A stretch of DNA of 64,000 bases from Variovorax sp. SG517. Its GTDB lineage: Bacteria; Pseudomonadota; Gammaproteobacteria; Burkholderiales; Burkholderiaceae_C. The stretch is from positions 1-64,000 of the forward strand of contig NZ_JABMJG010000012.1 in NCBI RefSeq assembly GCF_013376045.1. Reading direction: 5' to 3'. Of this stretch, positions 53,649 through 62,052 are shown piece after piece (the first letter of the stretch is position 1; each line of letters opens with the position of its first letter). The position numbers and the translations under genes are program-made. The notes under the pieces are model-generated. The model saw nothing but the letters and a program-made list of their open reading frames with translations. It did not search any database and was not told the DNA's origin.

Positions 53649-54404
53649 ATGACGACGGAATCGATCATCCGCATGGAAGCGGTCAACAAGTGGTACGGTG
53701 AATTCCAGGTGTTGACCGGCATCGATCTGTCGGTGCGCCAGGGCGAGCGCATCGTGATCTGCGGGCCCTCGGGCTCGGGCAAGTCCACGCTGATCCGCTG
53801 CATCAACCGGCTGGAGACGGTGCAGAAGGGCCGCATCGTGGTCGACGGCATCGACCTCACGGCCGGCGGCAAGAACGTCGATGCGGTGCGTGCCGAGGTG
53901 GGCATGGTGTTCCAGCAGTTCAACCTGTTCCCGCACCTCACCATCCTCGAGAACTGCACGCTCGCGCCGATGCGCTCGCGCGGCATGACGAAGGCGCAGG
54001 CCGAGGAGGTGGCAATGAAGTACCTCCAGCGCGTGCGCATTCCGGAGCAGGCCAACAAGTATCCGAGCCAGCTCTCGGGCGGCCAGCAGCAGCGCGTCGC
54101 GATCGCGCGGGCGCTGTGCATGGCGCCCAAGATCATGCTGTTCGACGAGCCCACCTCTGCGCTCGACCCCGAGATGGTCAAGGAAGTGCTCGACACCATG
54201 ATCACGCTGGCCGAAGACGGCATGACCATGCTGTGCGTGACGCACGAAATGGGCTTCGCCCGCAGCGTGGCCGACCGCGTGATCTTCATGGCCGAAGGAA
54301 AGATCGTCGAGCAGGCGCCGCCGCAGGAGTTCTTCGGCAACCCGAAGGACGAGCGCACGCGCCAGTTCCTCGGCCAGATACTGAGTTCGCACCAAAACCA
54401 CTGA
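53649..54404 (+). CDS. PAAT-type ABC transporter ATP-binding protein
   Basis: This 251-residue ATPase has Walker A GPSGSGKST (about 39-47), QQFNLFP Q-loop, signature LSGGQQQR, Walker B IMLFDEP and the VTHE H-loop. It powers the permeases at 51390 and 52101. It starts 28 bases after the binding-protein stop, and the KguE-like gene follows at 11 bases. Confidence 0.92.
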   Translation: MTTESIIRMEAVNKWYGEFQVLTGIDLSVRQGERIVICGPSGSGKSTLIRCINRLETVQKGRIVVDGIDLTAGGKNVDAVRAEVGMVFQQFNLFPHLTILENCTLAPMRSRGMTKAQAEEVAMKYLQRVRIPEQANKYPSQLSGGQQQRVAIARALCMAPKIMLFDEPTSALDPEMVKEVLDTMITLAEDGMTMLCVTHEMGFARSVADRVIFMAEGKIVEQAPPQEFFGNPKDERTRQFLGQILSSHQNH

Positions 54405-54415
54405 CCTGCCCACTG

Positions 54416-55159
54416 ATGTCCTTCGAGGTTCTCGTTTCCCTTTCGTCCTTCGGCGCGGCCGAGGTGGGGCGGCACGGCCAGCTCTGGTGCTCGCAGCTCT
54501 CTCGCGCGGCGGGCGCCGACTCGGTGGAAGTGCGCGGCGAGATGCTGCGCGACGCCGATGCGGAGCTGCCTGCGCTCAACGGTCTGGCTTCGGTCTACTC
54601 CAGCCCCGAGGGCTTGTGGGCCGAGGGCGGCTGGCTCGACAGCGCCGCGCTCAAGCGCGGCATCGCCGCCGCCACGCGCGTGGGCGCGAAGCGGCTCAAG
54701 ATGTCCATCGGCGACTTCCGGCCCTCGTCTCACGGCTCGCTGTGGGGCCTGAAGGTGGAGCTGGCCGAAACCCGCGTCGAGCTCCTGATCGAGAACGACC
54801 AGACCGTGCGCGCCGGCACGCTGCCGGCGCTGCAGGCCTTCTTCGACGCGGCCGACCGCGCCGGCCTGACGCTGGGCATGACCTTCGACATGGGCAACTG
54901 GCACTGGCTCGGCGAATGCCCTCTGCTGGCCGCGCAGGCGCTGGGCCATCGCGTGCGCTACGTGCATTGCAAGGGTGCGCAGCGCCTGCCGCACAAGTGG
55001 GTGGCGGTGCCGCTGGGCGATTCGGTCGCGCCGTGGCGCTCGGTGTTGCGCGCGCTGCCGGCCGACGTGCCGCACGCCATCGAATACCCTCTGGTGGGCG
55101 ACGACCTGCTGGCCGTTACCCGCGCACAGATCGACTTCATCCGCGCCGCACGCGCATAG
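54416..55159 (+). CDS. kguE: Sugar phosphate isomerase/epimerase (KguE-like)
   Basis: This 247-residue TIM-barrel protein of the AP endonuclease 2/xylose-isomerase-like family has metal-binding acidic residues in SVEVRGE, LIENDQTV and TFDMGNW and a C-terminal AIEYPL. The symbol rests on context: next to a PfkB kinase, a 2-hydroxyacid reductase and a LacI regulator with a PtxS-type operator, in the order kguE-kguK-kguD. In Pseudomonas the exact reaction of KguE is not settled. It overlaps neither neighbour; 14 bases separate it from kguK. Confidence 0.72.
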   Translation: MSFEVLVSLSSFGAAEVGRHGQLWCSQLSRAAGADSVEVRGEMLRDADAELPALNGLASVYSSPEGLWAEGGWLDSAALKRGIAAATRVGAKRLKMSIGDFRPSSHGSLWGLKVELAETRVELLIENDQTVRAGTLPALQAFFDAADRAGLTLGMTFDMGNWHWLGECPLLAAQALGHRVRYVHCKGAQRLPHKWVAVPLGDSVAPWRSVLRALPADVPHAIEYPLVGDDLLAVTRAQIDFIRAARA

Positions 55160-55173
55160 AGACGAATAAAAAC

Positions 55174-56127
55174 ATGACAGAACCCACCGCCTTCGACGTC
55201 GCGCTCTTCGGCGAGGCCATGCTGCTGCTGGTGGCCGACCGGCCCGGGCCGCTGGAGGAAGCGCAGTCCTTCCACAAGCGCACCGCCGGCGCCGAGACCA
55301 ACGTGGCCATCGGCCTCTCGCGCCTGGGCCTGAAGGTGGGCTGGGCCAGCCGGCTCGGCACCGACTCCATGGGCCGCGCGCTGCTGGCCGCGATGCGCGC
55401 CGAGGGCATCGACTGCTCGCACGTGATCACCGACGCGACGCAGCGCACCGGCTTCCAGTTCAAGGGCCGCGTCACCGACGGCAGCGACCCGCCGATCGAA
55501 TACCACCGCAAGGGCTCGGCCGCGAGCCACATGGGCCCGGCCGACGTCGACGAAGCATGGCTGCGCTCGGCGCGCCACCTGCACGCCACCGGCGTGTTCG
55601 CCGCCATCTCCGACACCAGCCTGCAGGCCGCGCTCAAGAGCATGGACGTGATGCGCGCCGCCGGCCGCACCATCTCCTTCGACACCAACCTGCGCCCCAC
55701 GCTGTGGTCGTCCACCGAGACCATGCGCCACTGGGTCAACGAACTCGCCTCGCGCGCCGACTGGGTCTTGCCCGGCATCGAAGAAGGCCTGCTGCTCACC
55801 GGCCACAGCAAGCCGGAAGACGTGGCGAAGTTCTACCGCGAGCGCGGCGCCAAGCTGGTGGTGGTCAAGCTCGGCGCCGAGGGTGCCTACTACGACAGCG
55901 ACGTGGCCGGCACCGGCCGCGTCGACGGCTTCCCGGTGAAGGAAGTGATCGACACCGTGGGCGCCGGCGACGGCTTCGCGGCCGGCGTGGTGAGCGCATT
56001 GCTCGAAGGCCGCAGCGTGCCCGACGCCGTGCGCCGCGGCGCATGGATCGGGGCGCGCGCCGTGCAGGTGCTGGGCGACACCGAGGGCCTGCCGACGCGG
56101 GCGCAACTCGAAGAAGCGGGGCTTTGA
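55174..56127 (+). CDS. kguK: 2-ketogluconate kinase, PfkB family (KguK-like)
   Basis: This 317-residue ribokinase-fold enzyme should phosphorylate 2-ketogluconate to 2-keto-6-phosphogluconate. It has the first PfkB signature region (ETNVAIGLSRLGLKVGWASRLG, about 41-62), a FDTNLRP loop (169-175), and the anion-hole motif GAGD at 263-266 with catalytic base Asp266. By sequence alone 2-dehydro-3-deoxygluconate kinase is an alternative. The operon order and operator favour KguK. The start ATG follows the isomerase by 14 bases. Confidence 0.75.
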   Translation: MTEPTAFDVALFGEAMLLLVADRPGPLEEAQSFHKRTAGAETNVAIGLSRLGLKVGWASRLGTDSMGRALLAAMRAEGIDCSHVITDATQRTGFQFKGRVTDGSDPPIEYHRKGSAASHMGPADVDEAWLRSARHLHATGVFAAISDTSLQAALKSMDVMRAAGRTISFDTNLRPTLWSSTETMRHWVNELASRADWVLPGIEEGLLLTGHSKPEDVAKFYRERGAKLVVVKLGAEGAYYDSDVAGTGRVDGFPVKEVIDTVGAGDGFAAGVVSALLEGRSVPDAVRRGAWIGARAVQVLGDTEGLPTRAQLEEAGL

Positions 56128-56132
56128 CGACC

Positions 56133-57113
56133 ATGACGAAGAAGAACGTGCTTGTCTTCCGGCCCTTGCCCGAAGACCAACTGGCTCGCCTGCAGGCCGT
56201 GCATCACGTGGTCGTGGCCGATCCGCGCAAGGAGCCCGAGGCCTTCGCCGCCGCGCTGCGTTCCGCGCACGGGCTCATCGGATCGAGCCACCCGGTCGAT
56301 GCCGCGCTGCTCGACGGCGCGCCGCAGCTCGAAGTGATTTCCAGCGTGTCGGTCGGTGTCGACAACTACCCGCTGGCCGAACTGCACAAGCGCGGCATCG
56401 TGCTGTGCCACACGCCCGACGTGCTCACCGAGACGGTGGCCGACACGGTGTTCGCGATCCTCATGGCCACGCAGCGCCGCGTGGTCGAGCTTTCGACCAT
56501 GGTGCGCGAGGGTCGCTGGACCAAGAACATCGGCGAGGAACTCTTCGGCACCGACGTGCACGGCAAGACGCTGGGCATCCTCGGCTTCGGCCGCATCGGC
56601 CAGGCCGTGGCGCGCCGTGCGGCGCTGGGCTTCGGCATGCCGGTGCTGTACCACTCGCGCCGGCCGGTCGATCTGGCAACGCAGGCGCCCGAGCTGCAGG
56701 GCCGCGCCACGCATACGCCGCTGGACGACCTGCTGGCGCGCTCCGACATCGTGCTCGCGATGCTGCCGCTGACCGATGCCACACGCGGCATGATCGACGC
56801 CGCCTTCTTCGCGCGTATGAAGCCCGGCGCAGCCTTCATCAACGGCGGCCGCGGCGCCACGGTGAACGAAGAGGCGCTGCTGAATGCGCTGGACCACGGC
56901 ACGCTGCGCGCCGCCGGCCTCGACGTGTTCGCGAAGGAACCGCTGCCTGCCGATTCGCCGCTGCGCACGCATCCGCGCGTGACGCCGCTGCCCCACATCG
57001 GCTCGGCCACGCACGAGACGCGGCACGCGATGGCCGAACTGGCGACGACGAACCTGCTGCAGGTGCTGGCGGGCGAGAAGCCGACGGCGCCGTACGACAC
57101 GGCGAGCGCATGA
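56133..57113 (+). CDS. kguD: 2-hydroxyacid dehydrogenase (KguD-like, NADPH)
   Basis: This 326-residue D-isomer-specific 2-hydroxyacid dehydrogenase has the nucleotide motif GFGRIG (151-156) and the catalytic Arg240, Glu269 and His288. The Ser-Arg-Arg after strand 2 (YHSRRP) is the pattern for NADPH. In the kgu pathway KguD reduces 2-keto-6-phosphogluconate to 6-phosphogluconate, feeding the Entner-Doudoroff or pentose route. A general 2-ketogluconate/glyoxylate reductase (GhrB) is the alternative. It starts five bases after kguK. Confidence 0.75.
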   Translation: MTKKNVLVFRPLPEDQLARLQAVHHVVVADPRKEPEAFAAALRSAHGLIGSSHPVDAALLDGAPQLEVISSVSVGVDNYPLAELHKRGIVLCHTPDVLTETVADTVFAILMATQRRVVELSTMVREGRWTKNIGEELFGTDVHGKTLGILGFGRIGQAVARRAALGFGMPVLYHSRRPVDLATQAPELQGRATHTPLDDLLARSDIVLAMLPLTDATRGMIDAAFFARMKPGAAFINGGRGATVNEEALLNALDHGTLRAAGLDVFAKEPLPADSPLRTHPRVTPLPHIGSATHETRHAMAELATTNLLQVLAGEKPTAPYDTASA

Positions 57114-57131
57114 CCTTCGCCGGCTGTTTCT

Positions 57132-57228
57132 CCCTCCCCCGCTGGGGGAGGGCAGGGGTGGGGGCAAGCGGCGCAACCATTGGGCGCCCTGCTTGCCCCC
57201 ATCCCAACCTTCCCCCAGAGGGGGAAGG
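57132..57228. repeat. BIME-like pair of inverted hairpins before ptxS
   Basis: Two perfect nine-base hairpins with three-base loops lie head to head: CCCTCCCCC-GCT-GGGGGAGGG (57132-57152) and CCTTCCCCC-AGA-GGGGGAAGG (57208-57228). The stretch between is also an imperfect inverted repeat (57141-57169 with 57191-57219, about 24 of 29 positions). The right arm supplies the purine-rich ribosome site of the LacI gene. Confidence 0.75.
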
Positions 57229-57237
57229 GGCAAGACC

Positions 57238-58263
57238 ATGAAACCCACCGGCCGCGCCACCATCGCCGACGTCGCCGAGGCCGCCGGCGTCTCCAAGGCC
57301 ACTGTCTCTCGCTTTCTCAACCACCGCGAGCGCCTGCTGAGCCCCGACATCGCCGCGCGCGTCGAAGTCGCCATCGCCAAGCTCGGCTATTCGCCCAGCC
57401 CCATGGCGCAGGCGCTGAGCCATGGCCGTTCGCGGCTGGTCGGCCTGATCGTGGCCGACATCACCAACCCCTATTCCGTCGCGGTGCTGCGCGGCGCCGA
57501 GAAGGCCTGCCAGGACGCCGGCTACCTCGTGATGCTGTTCAACCTCGGCAACGAGAGCGAACGCGAGCGCGAGGCCATCGACGCGCTGGCGGGCTACCAG
57601 GTCGACGGCTTCATCCTCAACACGCTGGGGCGCGGCAGCAACGTGGTCGACGCAGTCACGCTGCACGGCAAGCCGGCGGTGCTGGTGGACCGGCGCCACG
57701 CGGGCATGCACACCGACTTCGTCTCGCTCGACAACGATTCCGCGATGGCCGCCACCTGCGGCCATCTGGTCGAAGGCGGCTATCGCGAGCTGCTCTACAT
57801 CACCGAGCCGCAGAAGGGCGTGAGCTCGCGGCGCGAGCGCACGGCCGCCTTCGGCGCCTGCGTGGCCGCGCACGAGCCGCGCGTGGCGGGCGAGGTGTTC
57901 GAGAGCGTGGAAGGCGAGACCGACGCGCTCGACGAGGCCCTGCGCGCCCTGCGCCAGCGCGCCAAGCGCGGCCGCCGTGCGGCGGTGGTCGCGGGCAATG
58001 CGGTGGTTACGCTGCGCATCGCGCAGGCGATGGCGCGGCTGGGCTGGCAGTTCGGCACCGATCTCGGCTTCGTGGGCTTCGACGATCCCGAATGGGCCTC
58101 GCTCATCGGGCCCGGCCTGAGCACCGTGGCACAGCCCACCGATGCCATCGGCCGCGCGGCCGCTACATGCCTGATCGAACGGCTGCGGGGGCTGGATGCG
58201 CCTGCGCGCCAGCTGCTGCTGCCTGGAGAACTGGTGGTGCGTGGCTCGTCGCGGGCCGTCTAG
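57238..58263 (+). CDS. ptxS: LacI family regulator (PtxS-like)
   Basis: This 341-residue regulator has a LacI helix-turn-helix at about 8-30 (IADVAEAAGVSKATVSRFLN), the hinge helix (SPMAQAL), and a periplasmic-binding-protein-like effector domain. The symbol is inferred from the kgu-type operon and the PtxS palindrome at 51307-51320. PtxS represses until 2-ketogluconate binds. The ribosome site lies within a hairpin repeat. The 3' end overlaps the convergent GMC gene by 101 bases. Confidence 0.72.
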   Translation: MKPTGRATIADVAEAAGVSKATVSRFLNHRERLLSPDIAARVEVAIAKLGYSPSPMAQALSHGRSRLVGLIVADITNPYSVAVLRGAEKACQDAGYLVMLFNLGNESEREREAIDALAGYQVDGFILNTLGRGSNVVDAVTLHGKPAVLVDRRHAGMHTDFVSLDNDSAMAATCGHLVEGGYRELLYITEPQKGVSSRRERTAAFGACVAAHEPRVAGEVFESVEGETDALDEALRALRQRAKRGRRAAVVAGNAVVTLRIAQAMARLGWQFGTDLGFVGFDDPEWASLIGPGLSTVAQPTDAIGRAAATCLIERLRGLDAPARQLLLPGELVVRGSSRAV

Positions 58264-59899
58264 CGTCGAGCTCGGCGCGGTCGAAGGTCAGCGGTCCGCG
58301 CATCCATTCGGCGGCACGCTCCGCGATCATGATCGTCGGCGCATTGGTGTTGCCGCCGATCAGCGTCGGCATGACCGATGCATCGACCACGCGCAGGTTG
58401 GCAATGCCATGCACGCGCAGCTTCGCATCGACCACTGCCATCGCGTCGGTGCCCATCTTGCAGGTGCCCACGGGGTGGTAGATGGTGTCGGCGCGCGAGC
58501 GGATGTGCGAGAGCAGCTCCTCGTCGGTGTTCGCGCCGGCCGTGTAGAGCTCGGCCTGCCGGTATTTCTGCAATGCCGGCGCGCGCAGGATCTCGCGCAT
58601 CTTCTTCACGCCTGCGAGCAGCCGCGCGACGTCGTCCTCGTGCGAGAGGAACTTCGGATCGATGCGCGGCGGCGTTGCCGGATCGGCGTCGTTCAGCCGC
58701 ACGTCGCCGCGTCCCTTGGGGCGCAGCACGCAGACATGGCATGAGAAGCCGAAGCCGCCGTGCAGCTTGCGCGCGTGATCGTCGACCAGCGCGATCACGA
58801 AGTGCAGCTGCAGGTCGGGCTTGTCGAGTTCGGGCGATGTCCTGATGAAGGCGCCGGCCTCGGCGTAGGGCGTGGCGATCAGGCCCTTGCCGCTGCGCCT
58901 CCATTCGGGAATTGCCTTCGCGAAGTTCAGCAGCCCCATCGGGCCGAGCCCGGGCAGGCCCTTCTCCTGCGTGCGATAGGAGAGGATGAAGTCGACGTGG
59001 TCCTGCAGGTTGCGTCCCACGCCCGGCAGCGCATGGCGCACCGCGATGCCGTGCCGCACCAGCTCTTCCGGATCGCCGATGCCCGACAGCATCAGCAGCT
59101 GCGGCGAGTTGAAGGCGCCGCCGCACAGCACCACTTCGCGGCGCGCGAAGAGGGTGTCGGTTTCGCCGTCGCGGCGTATCTCGACGCCGGTGGCGCGACG
59201 CTCGTCGAGCAGCACGCGCTGGGCCTGTACGCCGGTCATCACCGTGAGGTTGGAGCGCGCGTTCATCACCGGGTGCAGGTAGGCAGCCGCCGCGGAGCAG
59301 CGCTCGCCGTTCTTCGTGCCGCCGTGGAACTGCGTGACCTGGTAGAGGCCGGCGCCTTCCTGGCGCACGCCGTCGTTGAAGTCGTCGTTGCGCGGAATGC
59401 CGCATTCCATGGCCGCGCGCACGAAGGCTTCGCCGATCTCGTGCGGCGACTGCTGGTCGGCCACCTGCAGCGGGCCGCCGGCGCCGTGCATCGCGCTCTC
59501 GCCGCGCTGGTTGCCCTCGGCCCGTTTGAAGAAGGGCAGCACGTCGTCGAAGGACCAGCCGGTGCAGCCTGCGCGCTCCCAGTCGTCGTAGTCGTCGGGA
59601 TGGCCGCGCACGTAGAGCATGGCGTTGATGGCGCTGGAACCGCCCAGGCAGCGCCCGCGCGGCTGGTAGCCGCGGCGCCCGTTCAGGCCGGGCTGCGGCA
59701 CGGTCTGGTAGGCGTAGTTGTTGATGCGCGGCCGCCCCGAGATCATGGCCGCCGCGCCGGCCGGTGCCCGCACCAGGATGCCGCGCCCGTCGCCGCCGGC
59801 CTCGACCAGGCAGACATGCACGGCAGGGTCTTCGCTGAGCCGCCCGGCCAGCGTGGCGCCGCCGGAGCCGCCGCCCACGATCACGTAGTCGAACTCCAT
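58163..59899 (-). CDS. GMC family FAD-dependent oxidoreductase
   Basis: This 578-residue flavoenzyme of the choline-dehydrogenase/alcohol-oxidase group has the N-terminal FAD motif GGGSGG (about 9-14), the GMC signature GRCLGGSSAINAM, and the C-terminal active-site region YHPVGTCKMG followed by NTNAPTIM. It has no signal peptide. The final 30 or so residues (PPVLQAAAAGAQAHPAPAAV) are low complexity and lie in the 101-base overlap with ptxS, so the C-terminus may be extended relative to homologues. It could oxidise a polyol or sugar acid supplied to the adjacent operon, but this is only suggested by position. Confidence 0.85.
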   Translation of the reverse strand: MEFDYVIVGGGSGGATLAGRLSEDPAVHVCLVEAGGDGRGILVRAPAGAAAMISGRPRINNYAYQTVPQPGLNGRRGYQPRGRCLGGSSAINAMLYVRGHPDDYDDWERAGCTGWSFDDVLPFFKRAEGNQRGESAMHGAGGPLQVADQQSPHEIGEAFVRAAMECGIPRNDDFNDGVRQEGAGLYQVTQFHGGTKNGERCSAAAAYLHPVMNARSNLTVMTGVQAQRVLLDERRATGVEIRRDGETDTLFARREVVLCGGAFNSPQLLMLSGIGDPEELVRHGIAVRHALPGVGRNLQDHVDFILSYRTQEKGLPGLGPMGLLNFAKAIPEWRRSGKGLIATPYAEAGAFIRTSPELDKPDLQLHFVIALVDDHARKLHGGFGFSCHVCVLRPKGRGDVRLNDADPATPPRIDPKFLSHEDDVARLLAGVKKMREILRAPALQKYRQAELYTAGANTDEELLSHIRSRADTIYHPVGTCKMGTDAMAVVDAKLRVHGIANLRVVDASVMPTLIGGNTNAPTIMIAERAAEWMRGPLTFDRAELDARRPATSHAPPVLQAAAAGAQAHPAPAAVRSGM

Positions 59900-60136
59900 G
59901 ATGTGTCTTCCTCTGTGTTGTCTCGGGTCCCGGTCTTTGCCGGGCGTGCGGCTTTATAACCGCATCTCCGGGGGCGTGGGCAGTGAGCGGGCGCCTTCCT
60001 GTTCCTGGAGAGCGAGTTGTCGCAGTGCAGTCGTGCGGCCCTTCGAACGCCTTCTAGAATCGTCCGCGCATTTCCCCTCGCGGCTGTACGCAGCCCGCCC
60101 GGAGCGCAACGCTCCCCTTTCTACTTTTCCCCCTTG

Positions 60137-61057
60137 ATGCCTTTCAGATTCCGACTTGCTCTTTCTTCTGTTTTCCTGGCTCTTTCCGTTTCCTGCGTCA
60201 CCTCTGCCTGCGCCGCATCCTCCGCGCCCCAGCTCGTGCTCGTCCCCGAGTCCGAGCGGGCGCCGGAGGCAGCGCGGGTGCCTGCGCTCGACCGCGCCGT
60301 GACCGCCTTCGCCGGCCTGGCCTCCGGCTCCTACTACTGGCCTGAAGGCCTGCTGGCCGAGCAGCTGATCGCGGGGCTGGCATCGTCGCGCCATCGCCGG
60401 CAGCAGGCAGTGGCCGGCGGTCGGCGCGTGCTGTCGTCCTACCGCCTGCCCAACGGCGGCGGCGAGCGCGCGGCCCTGCTGGTGGATGACCGCAGCGGCG
60501 ACGTGCTCGCTGCTGCGCTGGCGCATCGCGAGTGCGGCGTGGGCTCCTCGACAAAAGGCTGCCGCGACGACCAGCATGCCGTGCTCTCGATCTTCCTGCG
60601 CCCCGGCATCGATCGCGCGCAGGCACAGCCGCTGCTCGAATGGAGCCGCACGGTCCCGAACGAAGACCTGGACTCCGGCGAGGAAGAGAAGTTCGAGAAG
60701 ACCGAATACACGACGATGGACGCGGCCCACACCAAGGCCTTGCCCGTGGTGCGCCCGAAGGGCTTCGCTGCGCAGGTGCCGCTGTACCCGAGGGCGGTGA
60801 TCTATCGCACCGGCCAGGATGCGCTGAGCGACAAGAAGGCCAGGCGCGTGCTGCGCCTGCAGACCGTCGACAGCGTTGCGCAGGTGCTCGCGTTCTACAA
60901 GCAGTTGTCGCCGCCGCTCGACGGCATCGAGTCGGAAATGGACGGCGCTTCGGGCTACGTGCTCGGCAGCCGCAACGGCATCGCCTTCTCCGTCAACGCA
61001 AAGCCGCCGCGCGACATGCCGGCCATCACCAACATCGAAATCGAGATTGCCGAATGA
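60137..61057 (+). CDS. Exported protein of unknown function, paralogue A
   Basis: This 306-residue exported protein has a Sec signal (to about residue 30). It has no family I can name. It is homologous over most of its length to the next gene: both share a GSY-x-x-x-x-LIA(G/A) helix, an ERAALLVDD/ERSALLLDG strand, a C-containing loop (GCRDDQHAVLSIF / VCNPDPQAVLTIF) and a C-terminal GYVLGS/GEAVLSG strand. The start is ATG 60137, chosen for the signal peptide; the upstream 120-base extension is low complexity. The stop overlaps paralogue B by four bases. The 237 bases from 59900 to 60136 contain no other gene. Confidence 0.72.
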   Translation: MPFRFRLALSSVFLALSVSCVTSACAASSAPQLVLVPESERAPEAARVPALDRAVTAFAGLASGSYYWPEGLLAEQLIAGLASSRHRRQQAVAGGRRVLSSYRLPNGGGERAALLVDDRSGDVLAAALAHRECGVGSSTKGCRDDQHAVLSIFLRPGIDRAQAQPLLEWSRTVPNEDLDSGEEEKFEKTEYTTMDAAHTKALPVVRPKGFAAQVPLYPRAVIYRTGQDALSDKKARRVLRLQTVDSVAQVLAFYKQLSPPLDGIESEMDGASGYVLGSRNGIAFSVNAKPPRDMPAITNIEIEIAE

Positions 61058-62052
61058 GCGCGCTGATTCCAGGAAAGACTTTGGCGGTGCTGCTGCTCGC
61101 CTGCGCGCTCGGCATGCCGGCGCATGCGGCACCTGTCACGACCGAACTGCCTCCGCCCCGCCTGAAGCTCAGCGAGCAGCCGAAGATCCGCAGCGCCGTG
61201 ATCGCGATGGTCGGCTATGCGCGCGGCAGCTACACCGATGGCGACAGGCTCATTGCGGCGCAAGTGCTGGACGGCATGCGCTCGCGCTTCGACGTCACGC
61301 GCACCGTATGGCCCGACGGGCGCACGGTGATCGCGTCGGTGAGCGGCGAAGGCCACGGCGAAGAGCGCTCGGCGCTGCTGCTCGACGGCGAAGGCCGCCT
61401 GCTGGCGCTGGGGCTGGTCAACGGCCACTGCCGCGAGTCCACCAGGCGCGACGAGCCCAAGGTGTGCAACCCCGACCCGCAGGCCGTGCTGACGATCTTC
61501 CACCCCGCCGACGCCAAGCCATCGGATGCCGAACCGCTGATCGCGTGGGCCAGGACGCTGCCTTCGTACCACGCGCTCATGGCGCAGAGCGACGATCCCG
61601 CGGAAGCCGCGGCCGCGCAGAAGATCGCGAGCGTCGAATACATCGCGGGCCAGCCGACGGCGCCGGGTTGGCGCGATGCGCAGTTGCCGGCGGGCTTTCC
61701 GGCTTCGCTGAAGCCGTTGCTGGTGCAGGCGGCGGAAGTGAACAGCACGGCCAGCGCCGGCAAGGTCGTGATGCCCAAGGGGCTGGCCGGCTTGCCGATG
61801 TACACCGATCGCGAGAACGCCCGGCTCAAGGGCGCACGCTGGCCCGATGCCGAGGTGACGCTGCGCAGCTACGCGCCCTTCGACGATCTGCTCGCCACCT
61901 ACCGCGAACTGGCTGCGGGAGCGACCGTGGAGGCCGACAACGGCGAAGCCGTGCTCAGCGGCACCGACGGCGTGGGCCGCTACACCGTCAGGCTGCGCGA
62001 CGCGAAGGAAACCGGCGTGTTCATCACGGTGTCGAGCTGGAAGCGCAAGTGA
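61054..62052 (+). CDS. Exported protein of unknown function, paralogue B
   Basis: This 332-residue exported protein has a signal peptide ending near AHAAP. It is a tandem paralogue of the preceding gene (see there), with overlapping ATGA. Between the shared blocks it carries an extra Ala-rich stretch (DDPAEAAAAQKIAS). The two loop cysteines (GHCRES and KVCNPD) line up with those of paralogue A and could form a disulphide. The 3' end overlaps the convergent nucleotidyltransferase gene by 29 bases. No function is known. Confidence 0.72.
   Translation: MSALIPGKTLAVLLLACALGMPAHAAPVTTELPPPRLKLSEQPKIRSAVIAMVGYARGSYTDGDRLIAAQVLDGMRSRFDVTRTVWPDGRTVIASVSGEGHGEERSALLLDGEGRLLALGLVNGHCRESTRRDEPKVCNPDPQAVLTIFHPADAKPSDAEPLIAWARTLPSYHALMAQSDDPAEAAAAQKIASVEYIAGQPTAPGWRDAQLPAGFPASLKPLLVQAAEVNSTASAGKVVMPKGLAGLPMYTDRENARLKGARWPDAEVTLRSYAPFDDLLATYRELAAGATVEADNGEAVLSGTDGVGRYTVRLRDAKETGVFITVSSWKRK

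Noticed and set aside
52751..55075. A 774-residue minus-strand frame across the ABC operon
   Set aside because: Antisense to three supported genes; no motif, and the only conserved look comes from the complement of the ATPase.
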